Part shown: piece by piece, positions 34,945-43,494 of the stretch
How positions within the stretch are numbered: position 1 is the stretch's first letter
Layout: each line of letters begins with the position of its first letter
Source of the DNA: Actibacterium ureilyticum
GTDB taxonomy: Bacteria; Pseudomonadota; Alphaproteobacteria; Rhodobacterales; Rhodobacteraceae
Direction: 5' to 3'
NCBI RefSeq assembly: GCF_002285435.1
Contig: NZ_NSBT01000037.1
Span: 1,194,313 to 1,258,312 of the forward strand
Length of the DNA: 64,000 nt
Notes under the pieces: model-generated
What the model saw: the letters and a program-made list of their open reading frames with translations, nothing else
The model's database searches: none
Told to the model about the DNA's origin: nothing
Translations under genes and position numbers: made by a program

Positions 34945-35918
34945 CCGTAATGCACCTTTCGTTCGACCAGCCAGCGCTGGATCAGGGTCAGGAACATGAC
35001 GAAGATCAGGAACAGCACCGTGATCGCCGACCCGATGCCGATCAGGTTCTGCTGCACGCCCTTTTCGAAAATGGCGAACATCATGACATAGGTCGATTTG
35101 TTCGGCCCCCCGCCCTGCGGCCAGAAGGCCTCGACCGTGTCAAAGACCTGAAACGCGCGGATGCAGCTGATGGTCACCACGAACACGGTCGTCGGCCCCA
35201 GCGCGGGCCAGGTGACCAGGCGGAACCGGTCCCAGCCCGATTTCGCGCCGTCGATTTCGGCGGCGTGGTACAACTCGCGGTGCACGGCAGTCAGCCCGGC
35301 CAGGTACAGCACCATGTTGAAGCCGAACCCCTGCCAGATGCCGATGAAGCAGATCACCCAGATCGCATAGCGCTTGTCGCCCAGCCAGACCGGGAACCCG
35401 TCGGCGCAGCCGGTCGACAGGAACGGCCAGAGCCGCTCCAGCACCGTGCCACAGCCCATTTCCAGCGTGCGGTTGATCATCCCGATCGACGGGTGCAGCA
35501 TGAATTCCCAGGCAATCGCCATCGCCAGAAGCGTGGCCATCACCGGCAGGAAATAGATCGTCTTATAGACCTCGCGGAACCGGCCCAGCGTATTGATCAG
35601 CAAGGCCGCGCCCAGACCCAGCCCGACCGAGATCGGCACCACCGTCGCCACATAGGTCAGTGTGGCGATGAACATCTTGGCGTAAGTGCTTCGGGTGAAA
35701 AGCTTTTCATAGTTGCGGGCGCCCACCCAATCGAAGCCGGAATTGCCCAGCGAATAGTTGCTGAAGGACAGCGCGGTCGCGATCACCACCGGCGCCAGCA
35801 GGATGACGATCATCAGAACCAGCGCCGGGGCGGTCAGAACCCATGCGGTGCGATGGCGCCGCGCCACGTGGTCCGGGGCGGCGGCGACGTGGGGCGGGGC
35901 GGGATGCGTCGCGACCAT
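34941..35918 (-). CDS. ABC sugar/phosphodiester permease (UgpA-like)
   Basis: Permease of 325 residues, with the N-terminal first span VLTAPALVLMIVILLAPVVI and the coupling sequence ELYHAAEIDGAKSGWDRFRL. A periplasmic loop near residues 152-182 contains two cysteines (156 and 171), matching the extra loop in its partner. ATG 35918 lies one base from the ATPase stop. An in-phase extension to 36149 would overlap the ATPase gene and is rejected. Confidence 0.88.
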   Translation of the reverse strand: MVATHPAPPHVAAAPDHVARRHRTAWVLTAPALVLMIVILLAPVVIATALSFSNYSLGNSGFDWVGARNYEKLFTRSTYAKMFIATLTYVATVVPISVGLGLGAALLINTLGRFREVYKTIYFLPVMATLLAMAIAWEFMLHPSIGMINRTLEMGCGTVLERLWPFLSTGCADGFPVWLGDKRYAIWVICFIGIWQGFGFNMVLYLAGLTAVHRELYHAAEIDGAKSGWDRFRLVTWPALGPTTVFVVTISCIRAFQVFDTVEAFWPQGGGPNKSTYVMMFAIFEKGVQQNLIGIGSAITVLFLIFVMFLTLIQRWLVERKVHYG

Positions 35919-35919
35919 C

Positions 35920-37083
35920 TCAGGCCACCTCGACCCGGGCGGGGGCGGCGCGCGTGATCCCGCGCAGACGTGCGCCCGACGCGTCGAAGAGCAACGCCAG
36001 TTCGCGGTCGAATGACAACCCCACCGGCGTTCCCAGGCCCAGCGCAGCGCGTTGCTGCGCCGCGGCCCGCAGGGTGACACGCCGGCCCAGCCCCGGCACC
36101 TCGACCTGGGCGAAAAGCTCTGATCCCAGGTTCTCGATATGGGCGACATGGCCGCGTAGCGGCGCGTCGCCGCCGGACGCCAGACGCAGCGCCTCGGGCC
36201 TCAGCCCCAGCGAGGCGCCGCCCCTTGGCGCGTTCCGCGCCACCAGCCCCAGATCGCGGTCCAACAGGCTGACCCGCCCGTCGCCGTCCAGCTCGACCGG
36301 CAGGATGTTGATTTTGGGCGACCCGATGAATTCGGCAACCTCGATCGTGTCGGGGTCGTCATAGACCACATGCGGGGCGGCGCATTGCAGGATCCGGCCC
36401 CCCATCATCACCGCGATCCGGTCGGACATGGTCATCGCCTCGACCTGGTCATGGGTGACATAGATGAAGGTCGCCGCCAGCCGGCGGTGCAGCTCGGCGA
36501 TCTCGGTCCGGGTCTGGACCCGCAGTTTGGCGTCCAGGTTCGACAGCGGCTCGTCCAGCAGAAAGGCCGCCGGATCACGCACCAGCGCCCGGCCCAGCGC
36601 GACACGCTGGCGCTGGCCGCCGGAAAGCTGCCCGGGTTTGCGGTGCAGCAGATGGCCGATTTCCAGCATCTGCGCGGCGCGGTCGACTTCTTGGTCGATG
36701 TCGCGCGCCAGCGCCCGCGCGCCGGGCATGAACCGGCCCAGAACCGGCAGGCGCTGCATCCCGCGCAACCGGCGCATCCTGAGCGGGACAGCGATGTTCT
36801 GGCCAACGCTCAGATGCGGATAAAGCGCATAGGACTGAAACACCATCGACAGATTGCGATCCGCGGCGCGCAGCCCCGCCACCGACTGGCCACCAATGCG
36901 GATATCGCCCGCGCATTGGGTTTCCAGCCCCGCAACGATGCGCAACAGCGTGGACTTGCCGCAGCCAGACGGCCCCACCAGCGAAACGAACTCGCCATCG
37001 GCAATGTCCAGCGACACCTGTCGCAGAACCTCGGTCTCGCCGAAGCGCTTGGTGATCTTGTCGATGCTCAGCCCGGCCATCAT
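35920..37083 (-). CDS. ABC transporter ATP-binding protein (UgpC/MalK-like)
   Basis: ATPase of 387 residues. Walker A GPSGCGKST near 37-45, Q-loop VFQSYALYPHLSV, signature LSGGQRQRV, Walker B FLLDEPLSNLDAKL and the switch in YVTHDQVEAMTMSDRI. The C-terminal 120 residues are the MalK-type regulatory OB domain (GSPKINILPVEL, SLGLRPEALRL). An insert of about 25 residues (MRRLRGMQRLPVLGRFMPG region) lies in the helical domain. GGAG ribosome site before the first of two ATGs. First gene of the operon ugpC - A - E - B - phosphodiesterase. Confidence 0.92.
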   Translation of the reverse strand: MMAGLSIDKITKRFGETEVLRQVSLDIADGEFVSLVGPSGCGKSTLLRIVAGLETQCAGDIRIGGQSVAGLRAADRNLSMVFQSYALYPHLSVGQNIAVPLRMRRLRGMQRLPVLGRFMPGARALARDIDQEVDRAAQMLEIGHLLHRKPGQLSGGQRQRVALGRALVRDPAAFLLDEPLSNLDAKLRVQTRTEIAELHRRLAATFIYVTHDQVEAMTMSDRIAVMMGGRILQCAAPHVVYDDPDTIEVAEFIGSPKINILPVELDGDGRVSLLDRDLGLVARNAPRGGASLGLRPEALRLASGGDAPLRGHVAHIENLGSELFAQVEVPGLGRRVTLRAAAQQRAALGLGTPVGLSFDRELALLFDASGARLRGITRAAPARVEVA

Positions 37084-37143
37084 GATTCTCCTGCTGGTCA
37101 GGTGGTCATCTAAGGGGGCGGGCTTTCAGTTTTGTGACGACAT

Positions 37144-37158
37144 ATTAGTGAGATTAAT
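37144..37158. promoter_or_regulatory. ATTA-N7-TAAT, likely LysR box
   Basis: ATTAGTGAGATTAAT at 37144-37158 is a dyad of the T-N11-A type bound by LysR regulators. It lies 35 bp before the LysR start and 61 bp before the divergent importer operon. Confidence 0.6.
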
Positions 37159-37192
37159 GGCCGCTATCCTTTCGCCGGAAGGACCCGACAGA

Positions 37193-38104
37193 ATGCGACC
37201 AAATCATCATCAGTTCATCGCCTTTGCCTATGTCGTGCGCGAAGGCAGCTTCTCGGGCGCGGCGGCGCGTCTGGGCGTCACGCAGTCGACCATCACCCAG
37301 CATGTGGCAAAGCTGGAACGGCAGGTGGGCACGCCGCTGCTGCTGCGCACCCGCGAGGGGGTATCGCTGACGCGCACGGGCCAGGAATTCTATGACCTGG
37401 CCGACCGGCTGGTGGCGCTGGACGCCGCGATTGCCGAGCGCGTCGAAGGGTTCGAGACCATGGAGCGCGGCCACCTGCAGATCATCGCCAACGCCCCCCT
37501 GCCCGCGCTGCGGATCATCGGCCGGTTCAGCCGCGCCTTTCCCGATGTCACCATCGAATTCGCCCTGCACGACTGGACCACCGCCCACCGGATCCTGCGC
37601 GACCGCCGCGCCGATGTGGGGGTGATCACCGACCCGCCCGAGGTCGAGGGCTGGGAAAAGGTGCCGCTTCAGGCGACACGCTATGTCGCCTATGTCCTGC
37701 CGGGGTCGGACAGCGCGCAAATGGCGGACATCCACCTGCGCGATCTGGCGCGGGACACGATCATCCTGCCCGAACACGGGTCGCTGACCGAACGCGTGCT
37801 GGCACGGGCGCGCCGCAAGCACGGCGTCGATTTCGCGCGGACCATCCGGATGGCAAGCTTTCCGCTGATGTGCGAGGCGGTGCTGCAAGGCGCGGGAACG
37901 GCCATTTTCCTGAGCGACAGCGGGCTGGTCGCGCGCGATCTGGTCGAGGTTCCGATCGTCGAGCTGGACCGCTATCACGAAACGGCCATCGTGGCGCCGC
38001 GGGACCGGGCCCGGCTGCGGCTTGTCGAAGCCTTTATCGCCGCGGCGGGGCAGCCGGCGCCGGGGGCTGGCGAAACCGTCAGCCGTCCCAGGTCATGGTC
38101 GTGA
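37193..38104 (+). CDS. LysR-family regulator
   Basis: Regulator of 303 residues. The winged helix-turn-helix is at residues 5-65 (FIAFAYVVREGSFSGAAARL, VTQSTITQHVAKLERQVGT, LLLRTREGVSLTRTGQEF). The C-terminal effector domain includes LQIIANAPLPALRIIGRF and a glycine-rich CEAVLQGAGTAIFL. ATG 37193 follows GGAAGGA; upstream in-phase ATGs lie in the operator. Divergent from the Ugp-like operon, its likely target. Overlaps the end of the DUF2218 gene by 26 bp, tail to tail. Confidence 0.9.
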   Translation: MRPNHHQFIAFAYVVREGSFSGAAARLGVTQSTITQHVAKLERQVGTPLLLRTREGVSLTRTGQEFYDLADRLVALDAAIAERVEGFETMERGHLQIIANAPLPALRIIGRFSRAFPDVTIEFALHDWTTAHRILRDRRADVGVITDPPEVEGWEKVPLQATRYVAYVLPGSDSAQMADIHLRDLARDTIILPEHGSLTERVLARARRKHGVDFARTIRMASFPLMCEAVLQGAGTAIFLSDSGLVARDLVEVPIVELDRYHETAIVAPRDRARLRLVEAFIAAAGQPAPGAGETVSRPRSWS

Positions 38105-38363
38105 AATCCTCGCGAAAAGCGAAGCGTTCCAGATGCTTGTCGATCACGCTTTGCCCGGCGGGCACACGCTCGGGATCGTCGATATCCAGCCGCACGGTCA
38201 GGGCGGTGTCGTCCGCCTCGATCACGGCGACGCCCATCGGGAACTGACAGACCCCCTTGCTGGCGTCGTATTCAACTTCGATCTTGTGGGCGAAATGCTT
38301 GCACAATTGCTGCAGGTATTTCGAGGCATTGGGCGTTTCGAATCGCCCCTGAGAGACAGGCAT
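38079..38363 (-). CDS. DUF2218 family protein
   Basis: A 94-residue protein matching DUF2218: RFETPNASKYLQQLCKHFAH at the start, KGVCQFPMGVAVIEAD in the middle and RLDIDDPERVPAGQSVIDKH towards the end. It is soluble, with no signal peptide. DUF2218 genes are often beside iron-siderophore receptors and importers (known association), and it is divergent here from a TonB receptor gene. Its biochemical role is not established; the conserved histidine and cysteine could bind metal (speculation). Confidence 0.82.
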   Translation of the reverse strand: MPVSQGRFETPNASKYLQQLCKHFAHKIEVEYDASKGVCQFPMGVAVIEADDTALTVRLDIDDPERVPAGQSVIDKHLERFAFREDFTTMTWDG

Positions 38364-38615
38364 CGCGTTCCCCTGTTGCGGTTGATCCGTGGCCTGTGTG
38401 CCGTGCGGCTGACAAAAAGGCAACAAAAACACTCGGATTTTGTCACACATCCCGAAATAGCGGCCCGGACCCGCCCGTGTGCCCTTGGATCGGCCGGTCA
38501 CCATCGCTAGGGTCGCGCCATCCCTGCGGGCCGGGCCCGCACGAGACACTGCCAGACAGCCCGTTCCCCGAACCAGCTCTCCAGCCGAAAACCGAATACC
38601 TAGCTGGGGAAAAGC
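38364..38615. promoter_or_regulatory. Divergent promoter region with TGACAAAA...TTTTGTCA
   Basis: The 252-bp gap between the divergent DUF2218 and receptor genes contains an exact inverted repeat, TGACAAAA (38410-38417) and TTTTGTCA (38438-38445), 20 bp apart, close to the DUF2218 start. A second GC-rich dyad TGCGGGC-cgg-GCCCGCA lies at 38525-38541. One may be an iron-responsive operator, but I cannot match either to a named box with confidence. Confidence 0.5.
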
Positions 38616-40547
38616 ATGACACTGACAACCAAAACCAGGCTTTTGATGGCCGTATCCTGTCTGACCGTGACGGCTGCGCAGGCGCAAGAGGCCGCGCCGG
38701 TCGACCTGGGAACCATCCGCATCGAAGCCGCCGACGCGCAGGCGCTGCTGGGCAACGACACCGTCACCGAGGACGAGATCGAACAGCGCAACCCGAACTC
38801 CGTCGCCGATGTCTTCGTCGGTGAAAGCTCGGTCACCGTCAGCGGCGGCGCGGCCATCGCGCAAAAGGTCATCGTGAACGGGATCGAGGAAAGCCAGCTG
38901 TCGGTCACCATCGACGGCGCGCGCCAGAACAAGGGCGCGTTTCACCACACCGGCAACGTGCTGATCGACCCCGCGCTGCTGAAGAAGGTCGAGATCAGCA
39001 AGGGCCTGGCGCCCGCCGATGCCGGTCCGGGCGCGCTGGCCGGGGCCATCGCATATGAGACCAAGGATGCCGGCGACCTGCTGGAACCGGGCGACGATTT
39101 CGGCGGTCAGTTGACCCTGGGCACGGATACAAATGCCGGGGGCCTGCGGTCGACCCTGTCGATCTTTGGCCGCCAGGGGGGCTTTGAATACGTGCTGAGC
39201 GGCACCCGCCACGACAGCGACGATTACGAGGATGGCGACGGCACCACGATCCAGGGCACCGGCGCCGATCTGACCGACTATATCGCCAAGCTGGCCTATG
39301 AAAGCCCGACGGGCCACCGGTTCAGCTTTGCCTCGTCCAAGACCGAGGATACCGGCGAGCGCATCGGCCAGACGCGCGGCGGGCTGACCTTCATCCGTCC
39401 CGACTTTGCCAGCGTCGTCGGGTTGGACAGTGAACTGGTCGAGGCGCTGGCGCGGCGCACCTCGCACACGCTGAGCTATCGCAACACCCGCCCCGAGGGC
39501 TGGTTCGCCCCCGAGGTACAGCTGACCTGGAACGAGCAGAAGGTCGATGTGATCGGCTCGGTCGGGACCAACACCAGCTTCAGCGGGACGTTCAAGAACG
39601 AATTCCAGCTGGGCAACGGCACGCTGACCGCCGGGCTCGACTTTTTCCGCGACACCGCGGAAAGCGATGCCTCGACCGGCGACAGCGGCAAGGAAACGCA
39701 CAAGAATGTCGGCCTGTTCGCACAGGCGCGGCAGGACCTCAGCGACCGGGTCTCGGTGTCCTATGGCGCGCGCTATGACGTGCAGGATTTCGAAGGCGCC
39801 GATGGCAGCGATTTCGATGACAGCGGTGTCAGCGTGAATGGCGCGGTCGATGTCATCCTGACCGACACGCTGACCTTCAACGCCGGTATCGCGTCCAGCT
39901 GGGGCGGGTACGAGCTGGGCGAGGCCGCGCTGGTCAATTTCCGCACGCCCTGGTCCTATGACGGGTTCGGCACCGCGCGGGCGCGCGCGGGCCGGGTCGG
40001 GCTGCGGTTCGACAATGGCACCTGGCAGGCATCGGGCGCGGTCTTCCGGACCGAGGTCGACAATATCCACAACGTCTTCGGCTCGGACCGGTCCGAGACC
40101 CAGAACCTCGTCTCGCGCGGGTATGAGGCATCGCTGGGCTATCGCACCGACCGCGGCTTCGCGCGGCTGAACTATACCTATGCCGATGTCGATCTGGATG
40201 ACGAAACGATCACGACCACGTCCTATTACCTGGGCCGTCCGATCGGGCATCTGTTCGCGCTGGAAACCGGCTGGGACATGCAGAACGGCTGGATGGTCGG
40301 CGGCTCGGCCGAGCTGGCGCTGGACAATGACGACACCGAGATCGAGCTGGACGGCTACGAGGTGTTCAACGCCTATGTCAGCTACACCCCGCCCAGCATG
40401 GAAAACCTCGAGGTGCGGTTCGATGTCCGCAACATCTTCGACGAAACCTATGCCAAGCGCAGCTCGGACGGGCTGGATGCGACCAATGTCGTCGCCCTGA
40501 CCGAGCCCGGCCGGACCTTTGCCCTGACGGCCAAGATCCGCTTCTGA
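38616..40547 (+). CDS. TonB-dependent receptor, module 2
   Basis: Outer-membrane receptor of 643 residues. Signal peptide TRLLMAVSCLTVTAAQAQE, then a TonB-box-like DLGTIRIEA. The plug has PNSVADVFVGESSVTVSGGA, VNGIEESQLSVTIDGARQNK and KKVEISKGLAPADAGPGALA. The barrel ends with LTEPGRTFALTAKIRF, with the usual final phenylalanine. The plug resembles heme/catecholate receptors more than FhuA-type ones. It precedes the FatBDCE-like importer and probably delivers the same ferric ligand. Confidence 0.9.
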   Translation: MTLTTKTRLLMAVSCLTVTAAQAQEAAPVDLGTIRIEAADAQALLGNDTVTEDEIEQRNPNSVADVFVGESSVTVSGGAAIAQKVIVNGIEESQLSVTIDGARQNKGAFHHTGNVLIDPALLKKVEISKGLAPADAGPGALAGAIAYETKDAGDLLEPGDDFGGQLTLGTDTNAGGLRSTLSIFGRQGGFEYVLSGTRHDSDDYEDGDGTTIQGTGADLTDYIAKLAYESPTGHRFSFASSKTEDTGERIGQTRGGLTFIRPDFASVVGLDSELVEALARRTSHTLSYRNTRPEGWFAPEVQLTWNEQKVDVIGSVGTNTSFSGTFKNEFQLGNGTLTAGLDFFRDTAESDASTGDSGKETHKNVGLFAQARQDLSDRVSVSYGARYDVQDFEGADGSDFDDSGVSVNGAVDVILTDTLTFNAGIASSWGGYELGEAALVNFRTPWSYDGFGTARARAGRVGLRFDNGTWQASGAVFRTEVDNIHNVFGSDRSETQNLVSRGYEASLGYRTDRGFARLNYTYADVDLDDETITTTSYYLGRPIGHLFALETGWDMQNGWMVGGSAELALDNDDTEIELDGYEVFNAYVSYTPPSMENLEVRFDVRNIFDETYAKRSSDGLDATNVVALTEPGRTFALTAKIRF

Positions 40548-40555
40548 GCGATCTC

Positions 40556-40584
40556 GCGGGGGCGGCGATCCGTGCCGCCCCCGC
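40556..40584. terminator. 10-bp GC hairpin after receptor gene
   Basis: GCGGGGGCGG (40556-40565) pairs exactly with CCGCCCCCGC (40575-40584) over 9 bases, just after the receptor stop. No U-run follows, so it may be a weak terminator or a message-stabilising element before the importer genes. Confidence 0.55.
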
Positions 40585-40721
40585 AACCCCACGGCCCCGG
40601 CGGCAGGCGTCCCAGATTGGGGTTGCACCCGCCCCCGCACGCATCCTAATCAGGAACAGAGTTTCCACAGCCACTCCGTTCCGGATCAGCCAGCTCTTTC
40701 AACTGAATCGGGACGTCCACC

Positions 40722-41612
40722 ATGAAATCCGCCCTTTTCGCAGGCTGCATCGTGGCCCTTGCCGCAACAGCCACCTTTGCCGAAATCACCGTCACCACCG
40801 CAACCGGCGCCGTCACGCTGGCCGCGCCGCCGCAGACGGTTGCGGCCTATGACGTTGCGGCCATCGACACGATGACCGCGCTTGATATCGCGGTGACGGG
40901 CGCGCCCGCGACGCTTTATGTCAGCTATCTGGACAGCGTGGCGCAGGATGCCGCGCCGGTCGGCACGCTGTTCGAACCCGATTACGAGAAACTGGCGATC
41001 CTGGCGCCCGACCTGATCGTGGTCGGTTCGCGCAGTTCGGAACTGGCCGACCCGCTGTCGCGCGTGGCGCCGGTGATCGACATGTCGATCGCGGGCACCG
41101 GCATCCTGGACCAGACCCGCGCCCGCATCGCAGCCTTTGGCACGCTCTTCGGCAAAGAGGACCGCGCCACCGCGCTTGCCGCCACGCTGGACCAGAAGCT
41201 CGGCGATGCAAGGGCGGCTGTCCATGGCAAGGGCAACGCGCTGATCGTCCTGACCAACGGAAACAAGATTTCCGCATTCGGCGAAGGCTCGCGCTTTGGC
41301 TGGCTGCACACCGATTTGGGCCTGCCGATGGCGGCACAGGGGCTGGCGGCGGAAACCCATGGCCAGGCGATCTCGTTCGAGTTCATCGAACAAACCGACC
41401 CCGACTGGCTGATCGTCATCGACCGGGGCGCCGCCATCGGGCAAGAGGGCGCGGCCCAGGCCACCCTGGACAACCCGCTGGTGGCAAAGACCCGCGCGGC
41501 GCAATCGGGGCAGATTGTCTATCTGGATGCGGCGCCGATCTATGTCGCCGGTGGCGGGGCGATGTCGGTCATGCGCACGCTTGACGAACTGACGGCCGCC
41601 GTCGGGGGCTGA
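40722..41612 (+). CDS. Siderophore-binding protein (FatB/YclQ/CeuE type)
   Basis: Periplasmic binding protein of 296 residues with signal peptide FAGCIVALAATATFAE. The class III fold shows in VTLAAPPQTVAAYDVAAIDT, LFEPDYEKLAILAPDLIVVG and AFGTLFGKEDRA. The pair of permeases that follow resembles FatDC/YclNO/CeuBC, so catecholate or petrobactin-like ferric complexes are the likely ligands (inference from family). No lipobox is evident. It starts 174 bp after the receptor, preceded by a GC hairpin. Confidence 0.87.
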   Translation: MKSALFAGCIVALAATATFAEITVTTATGAVTLAAPPQTVAAYDVAAIDTMTALDIAVTGAPATLYVSYLDSVAQDAAPVGTLFEPDYEKLAILAPDLIVVGSRSSELADPLSRVAPVIDMSIAGTGILDQTRARIAAFGTLFGKEDRATALAATLDQKLGDARAAVHGKGNALIVLTNGNKISAFGEGSRFGWLHTDLGLPMAAQGLAAETHGQAISFEFIEQTDPDWLIVIDRGAAIGQEGAAQATLDNPLVAKTRAAQSGQIVYLDAAPIYVAGGGAMSVMRTLDELTAAVGG

Positions 41613-41614
41613 GC

Positions 41615-42547
41615 TTGCGGCTTTGGCTGATCTGCGGCGTTGCGCTTGCGGGCCTGTGCCTGGCAAGCCTGGGCCTTGGCGCGGCATCCCTGTTTGATGG
41701 GGATGGCGGCTGGCTTCTTGTGGTCAGCCGCATCCCCCGCACCGCCGCCGCCCTGCTGGCCGGGGCCGGGCTGGCGCTGGCCGGTGTGGTCGTGCAGCAG
41801 GTGGTGCAGAACCGGCTGGTCGAACCCGCGCTGACCGGCACGCCCGAGGCCGCGATGCTGGGCCTGTTGGCGGTGACGCTGATCGCGCCCGGGCTGGCGG
41901 TTGCGGGCAAGATGCTGATCGCGGCGGTCTGCGCGCTGATCGGCATGGCCGGGTTTCTGGCGCTGGCCCGCCGCGTGCCGCCGCAGGACCCGATGCTGCT
42001 GCCGATTGTCGGCCTGATCTATGGCGGCATCCTGGGCGCGATGACCGTCTATGTGGCCTGGACCGCGGATCTGATGCAGTTCCTGGGCATCTGGCAGATG
42101 GGCGAGTTTTCGGCGGTGACCCAGGGGCGCTATGAATGGCTTTGGGTGATCGCCGCGCTGGCGCTGGGGCTTTATCGCATCGCCGATCGGATCACGATCC
42201 TGGGGCTGGGCCGGACACAGGCGCGCGCGCTGGGGCTGAACTATGGCCAGACCCGCATGCTGGGGCTGGTGATCGTTGCGACGCTGACCGCGCTGGTGCT
42301 GGTGACGGTGGGCAATTTCCCTTTTGTCGGGCTGGTCGCGCCCAATCTGGTGTCGCGCTGGCGGGGTGACAACCTGCGGGCCAACCTGCCGCTGATCGCC
42401 TTTGGCGGGGCGGTTCTGGTGCTGAGTGCCGACATCATCGGGCGGCTGGTCGTCCACCCGTTCGAGATCCCCGCCGCCACGGTCATCGCCGTCTTCGGCG
42501 CCGCCGTCTTCCTGTGGCTGCTGCATGCCGCCCCGAGGCGCGCATGA
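41615..42547 (+). CDS. Siderophore ABC permease (FatD/YclN type)
   Basis: FecCD-family permease of 310 residues. TTG at 41615 is the apparent start, 2 bp after the upstream stop; no ATG or GTG gives a full first span. Landmarks are RIPRTAAALLAGAGLALAGV, NRLVEPALTGTPEAAMLGLL and the coupling ITILGLGRTQARALGLNYGQ. The EPALTGTPE form fits the FatD/CeuB subgroup rather than FepD. Confidence 0.88.
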   Translation: MRLWLICGVALAGLCLASLGLGAASLFDGDGGWLLVVSRIPRTAAALLAGAGLALAGVVVQQVVQNRLVEPALTGTPEAAMLGLLAVTLIAPGLAVAGKMLIAAVCALIGMAGFLALARRVPPQDPMLLPIVGLIYGGILGAMTVYVAWTADLMQFLGIWQMGEFSAVTQGRYEWLWVIAALALGLYRIADRITILGLGRTQARALGLNYGQTRMLGLVIVATLTALVLVTVGNFPFVGLVAPNLVSRWRGDNLRANLPLIAFGGAVLVLSADIIGRLVVHPFEIPAATVIAVFGAAVFLWLLHAAPRRA

Positions 42548-43494
42548 CCCCGACCGCGATCAAGCTGACCGGGCTGGCATGTGCGCTGACGGCGCTGTGC
42601 CTGGCGTTCCTGCTCTGGGGGCTGCGCGGACCGGTGGGGTTCATCCTGGAGCTGCGGGCGATCAAGCTGGCGGCGCTGGTCTGCGTGGGCGCGGCCACGG
42701 GGGCGGCCACGGTGTTGTTCCAGACCATCGCGCGCAACCCGCTGATGACGCCGGGCATCGTGGGGTTTGACGCGCTGTTCGTCCTGACCCAGACGCTGCT
42801 GGTAGCGACGCTGGGCGGGGTGGGCGTGGCGCAATTGCCGGACGGGCTTCGGTTCGTGGCCGAGGCGGGCGTGCTGATGATCGCCGCCACGGTGCTGTTC
42901 GGCGCCCTGCTTCGGCGCGATGCTGCCGATATCACGCGGATGATCCTGACCGGCGTGATCCTGGGCGTGCTGCTGCGCGGGCTGTCGTCGATGGTGCAGC
43001 GCCTGCTGGATCCGTCGGAATTCGCCGTGGTGCAACAGGCGATGTTCGCCAGTTTCGGACAGGTCGGCCGCGGCCAGTTGATCGCCGGCGCGCTGACGCT
43101 TGGCGCCGCGCTGGCCATCGCGATGCGCCATGCCGCCGCGCTGGATGTGGCGGCCCTGGGCCGGGATACCGCCCGCAGCCTGGGATTGCGCCATGACCGG
43201 CTGATCCTGATCAGCCTGCTGTTGGTTTCGGCGATGGTCTCGGTCTCGACCGCGCTGGTGGGGCCGATCACCTTTTTCGGCCTGCTCTGCGCCAGTTTCG
43301 CGCGCGCCTGGATGAACACTCACCGCCACGCGGTTCTGATCCCCGCCGCCGCGCTGATGGGGGCGGCGATCCTGGTCTGCGGGCAGTTCGTGTTCGAACG
43401 GCTGTTGCGCAGCGGCTCGACCCTGGCGGTGGTGGTCGAATTCTTTGGCGGGCTGCTGTTTCTTGTACTTGTATTGCGAAAGGCCCGGGCATGA
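42544..43494 (+). CDS. Siderophore ABC permease (FatC/YclO type)
   Basis: Second FecCD-family permease, 316 residues, starting at the ATG of an ATGA overlap. RNPLMTPGIVGFDALFVLTQ is characteristic of the FatC/YclO group. The coupling helix is LGRDTARSLGLRHDRLILIS, and HRHAVLIPAAALMGA lies near the end. An in-phase start at 42514 would lie within the upstream gene. Confidence 0.9.
   Translation: MTPTAIKLTGLACALTALCLAFLLWGLRGPVGFILELRAIKLAALVCVGAATGAATVLFQTIARNPLMTPGIVGFDALFVLTQTLLVATLGGVGVAQLPDGLRFVAEAGVLMIAATVLFGALLRRDAADITRMILTGVILGVLLRGLSSMVQRLLDPSEFAVVQQAMFASFGQVGRGQLIAGALTLGAALAIAMRHAAALDVAALGRDTARSLGLRHDRLILISLLLVSAMVSVSTALVGPITFFGLLCASFARAWMNTHRHAVLIPAAALMGAAILVCGQFVFERLLRSGSTLAVVVEFFGGLLFLVLVLRKARA

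Noticed and set aside
38079-40640. 853-codon minus-strand open frame over the module 2 receptor
   Set aside because: It is antisense to a complete TonB receptor and only its last 94 codons (the DUF2218 gene) make a recognisable protein. The rest has the Arg/Gly/Ala composition of a GC-rich shadow.
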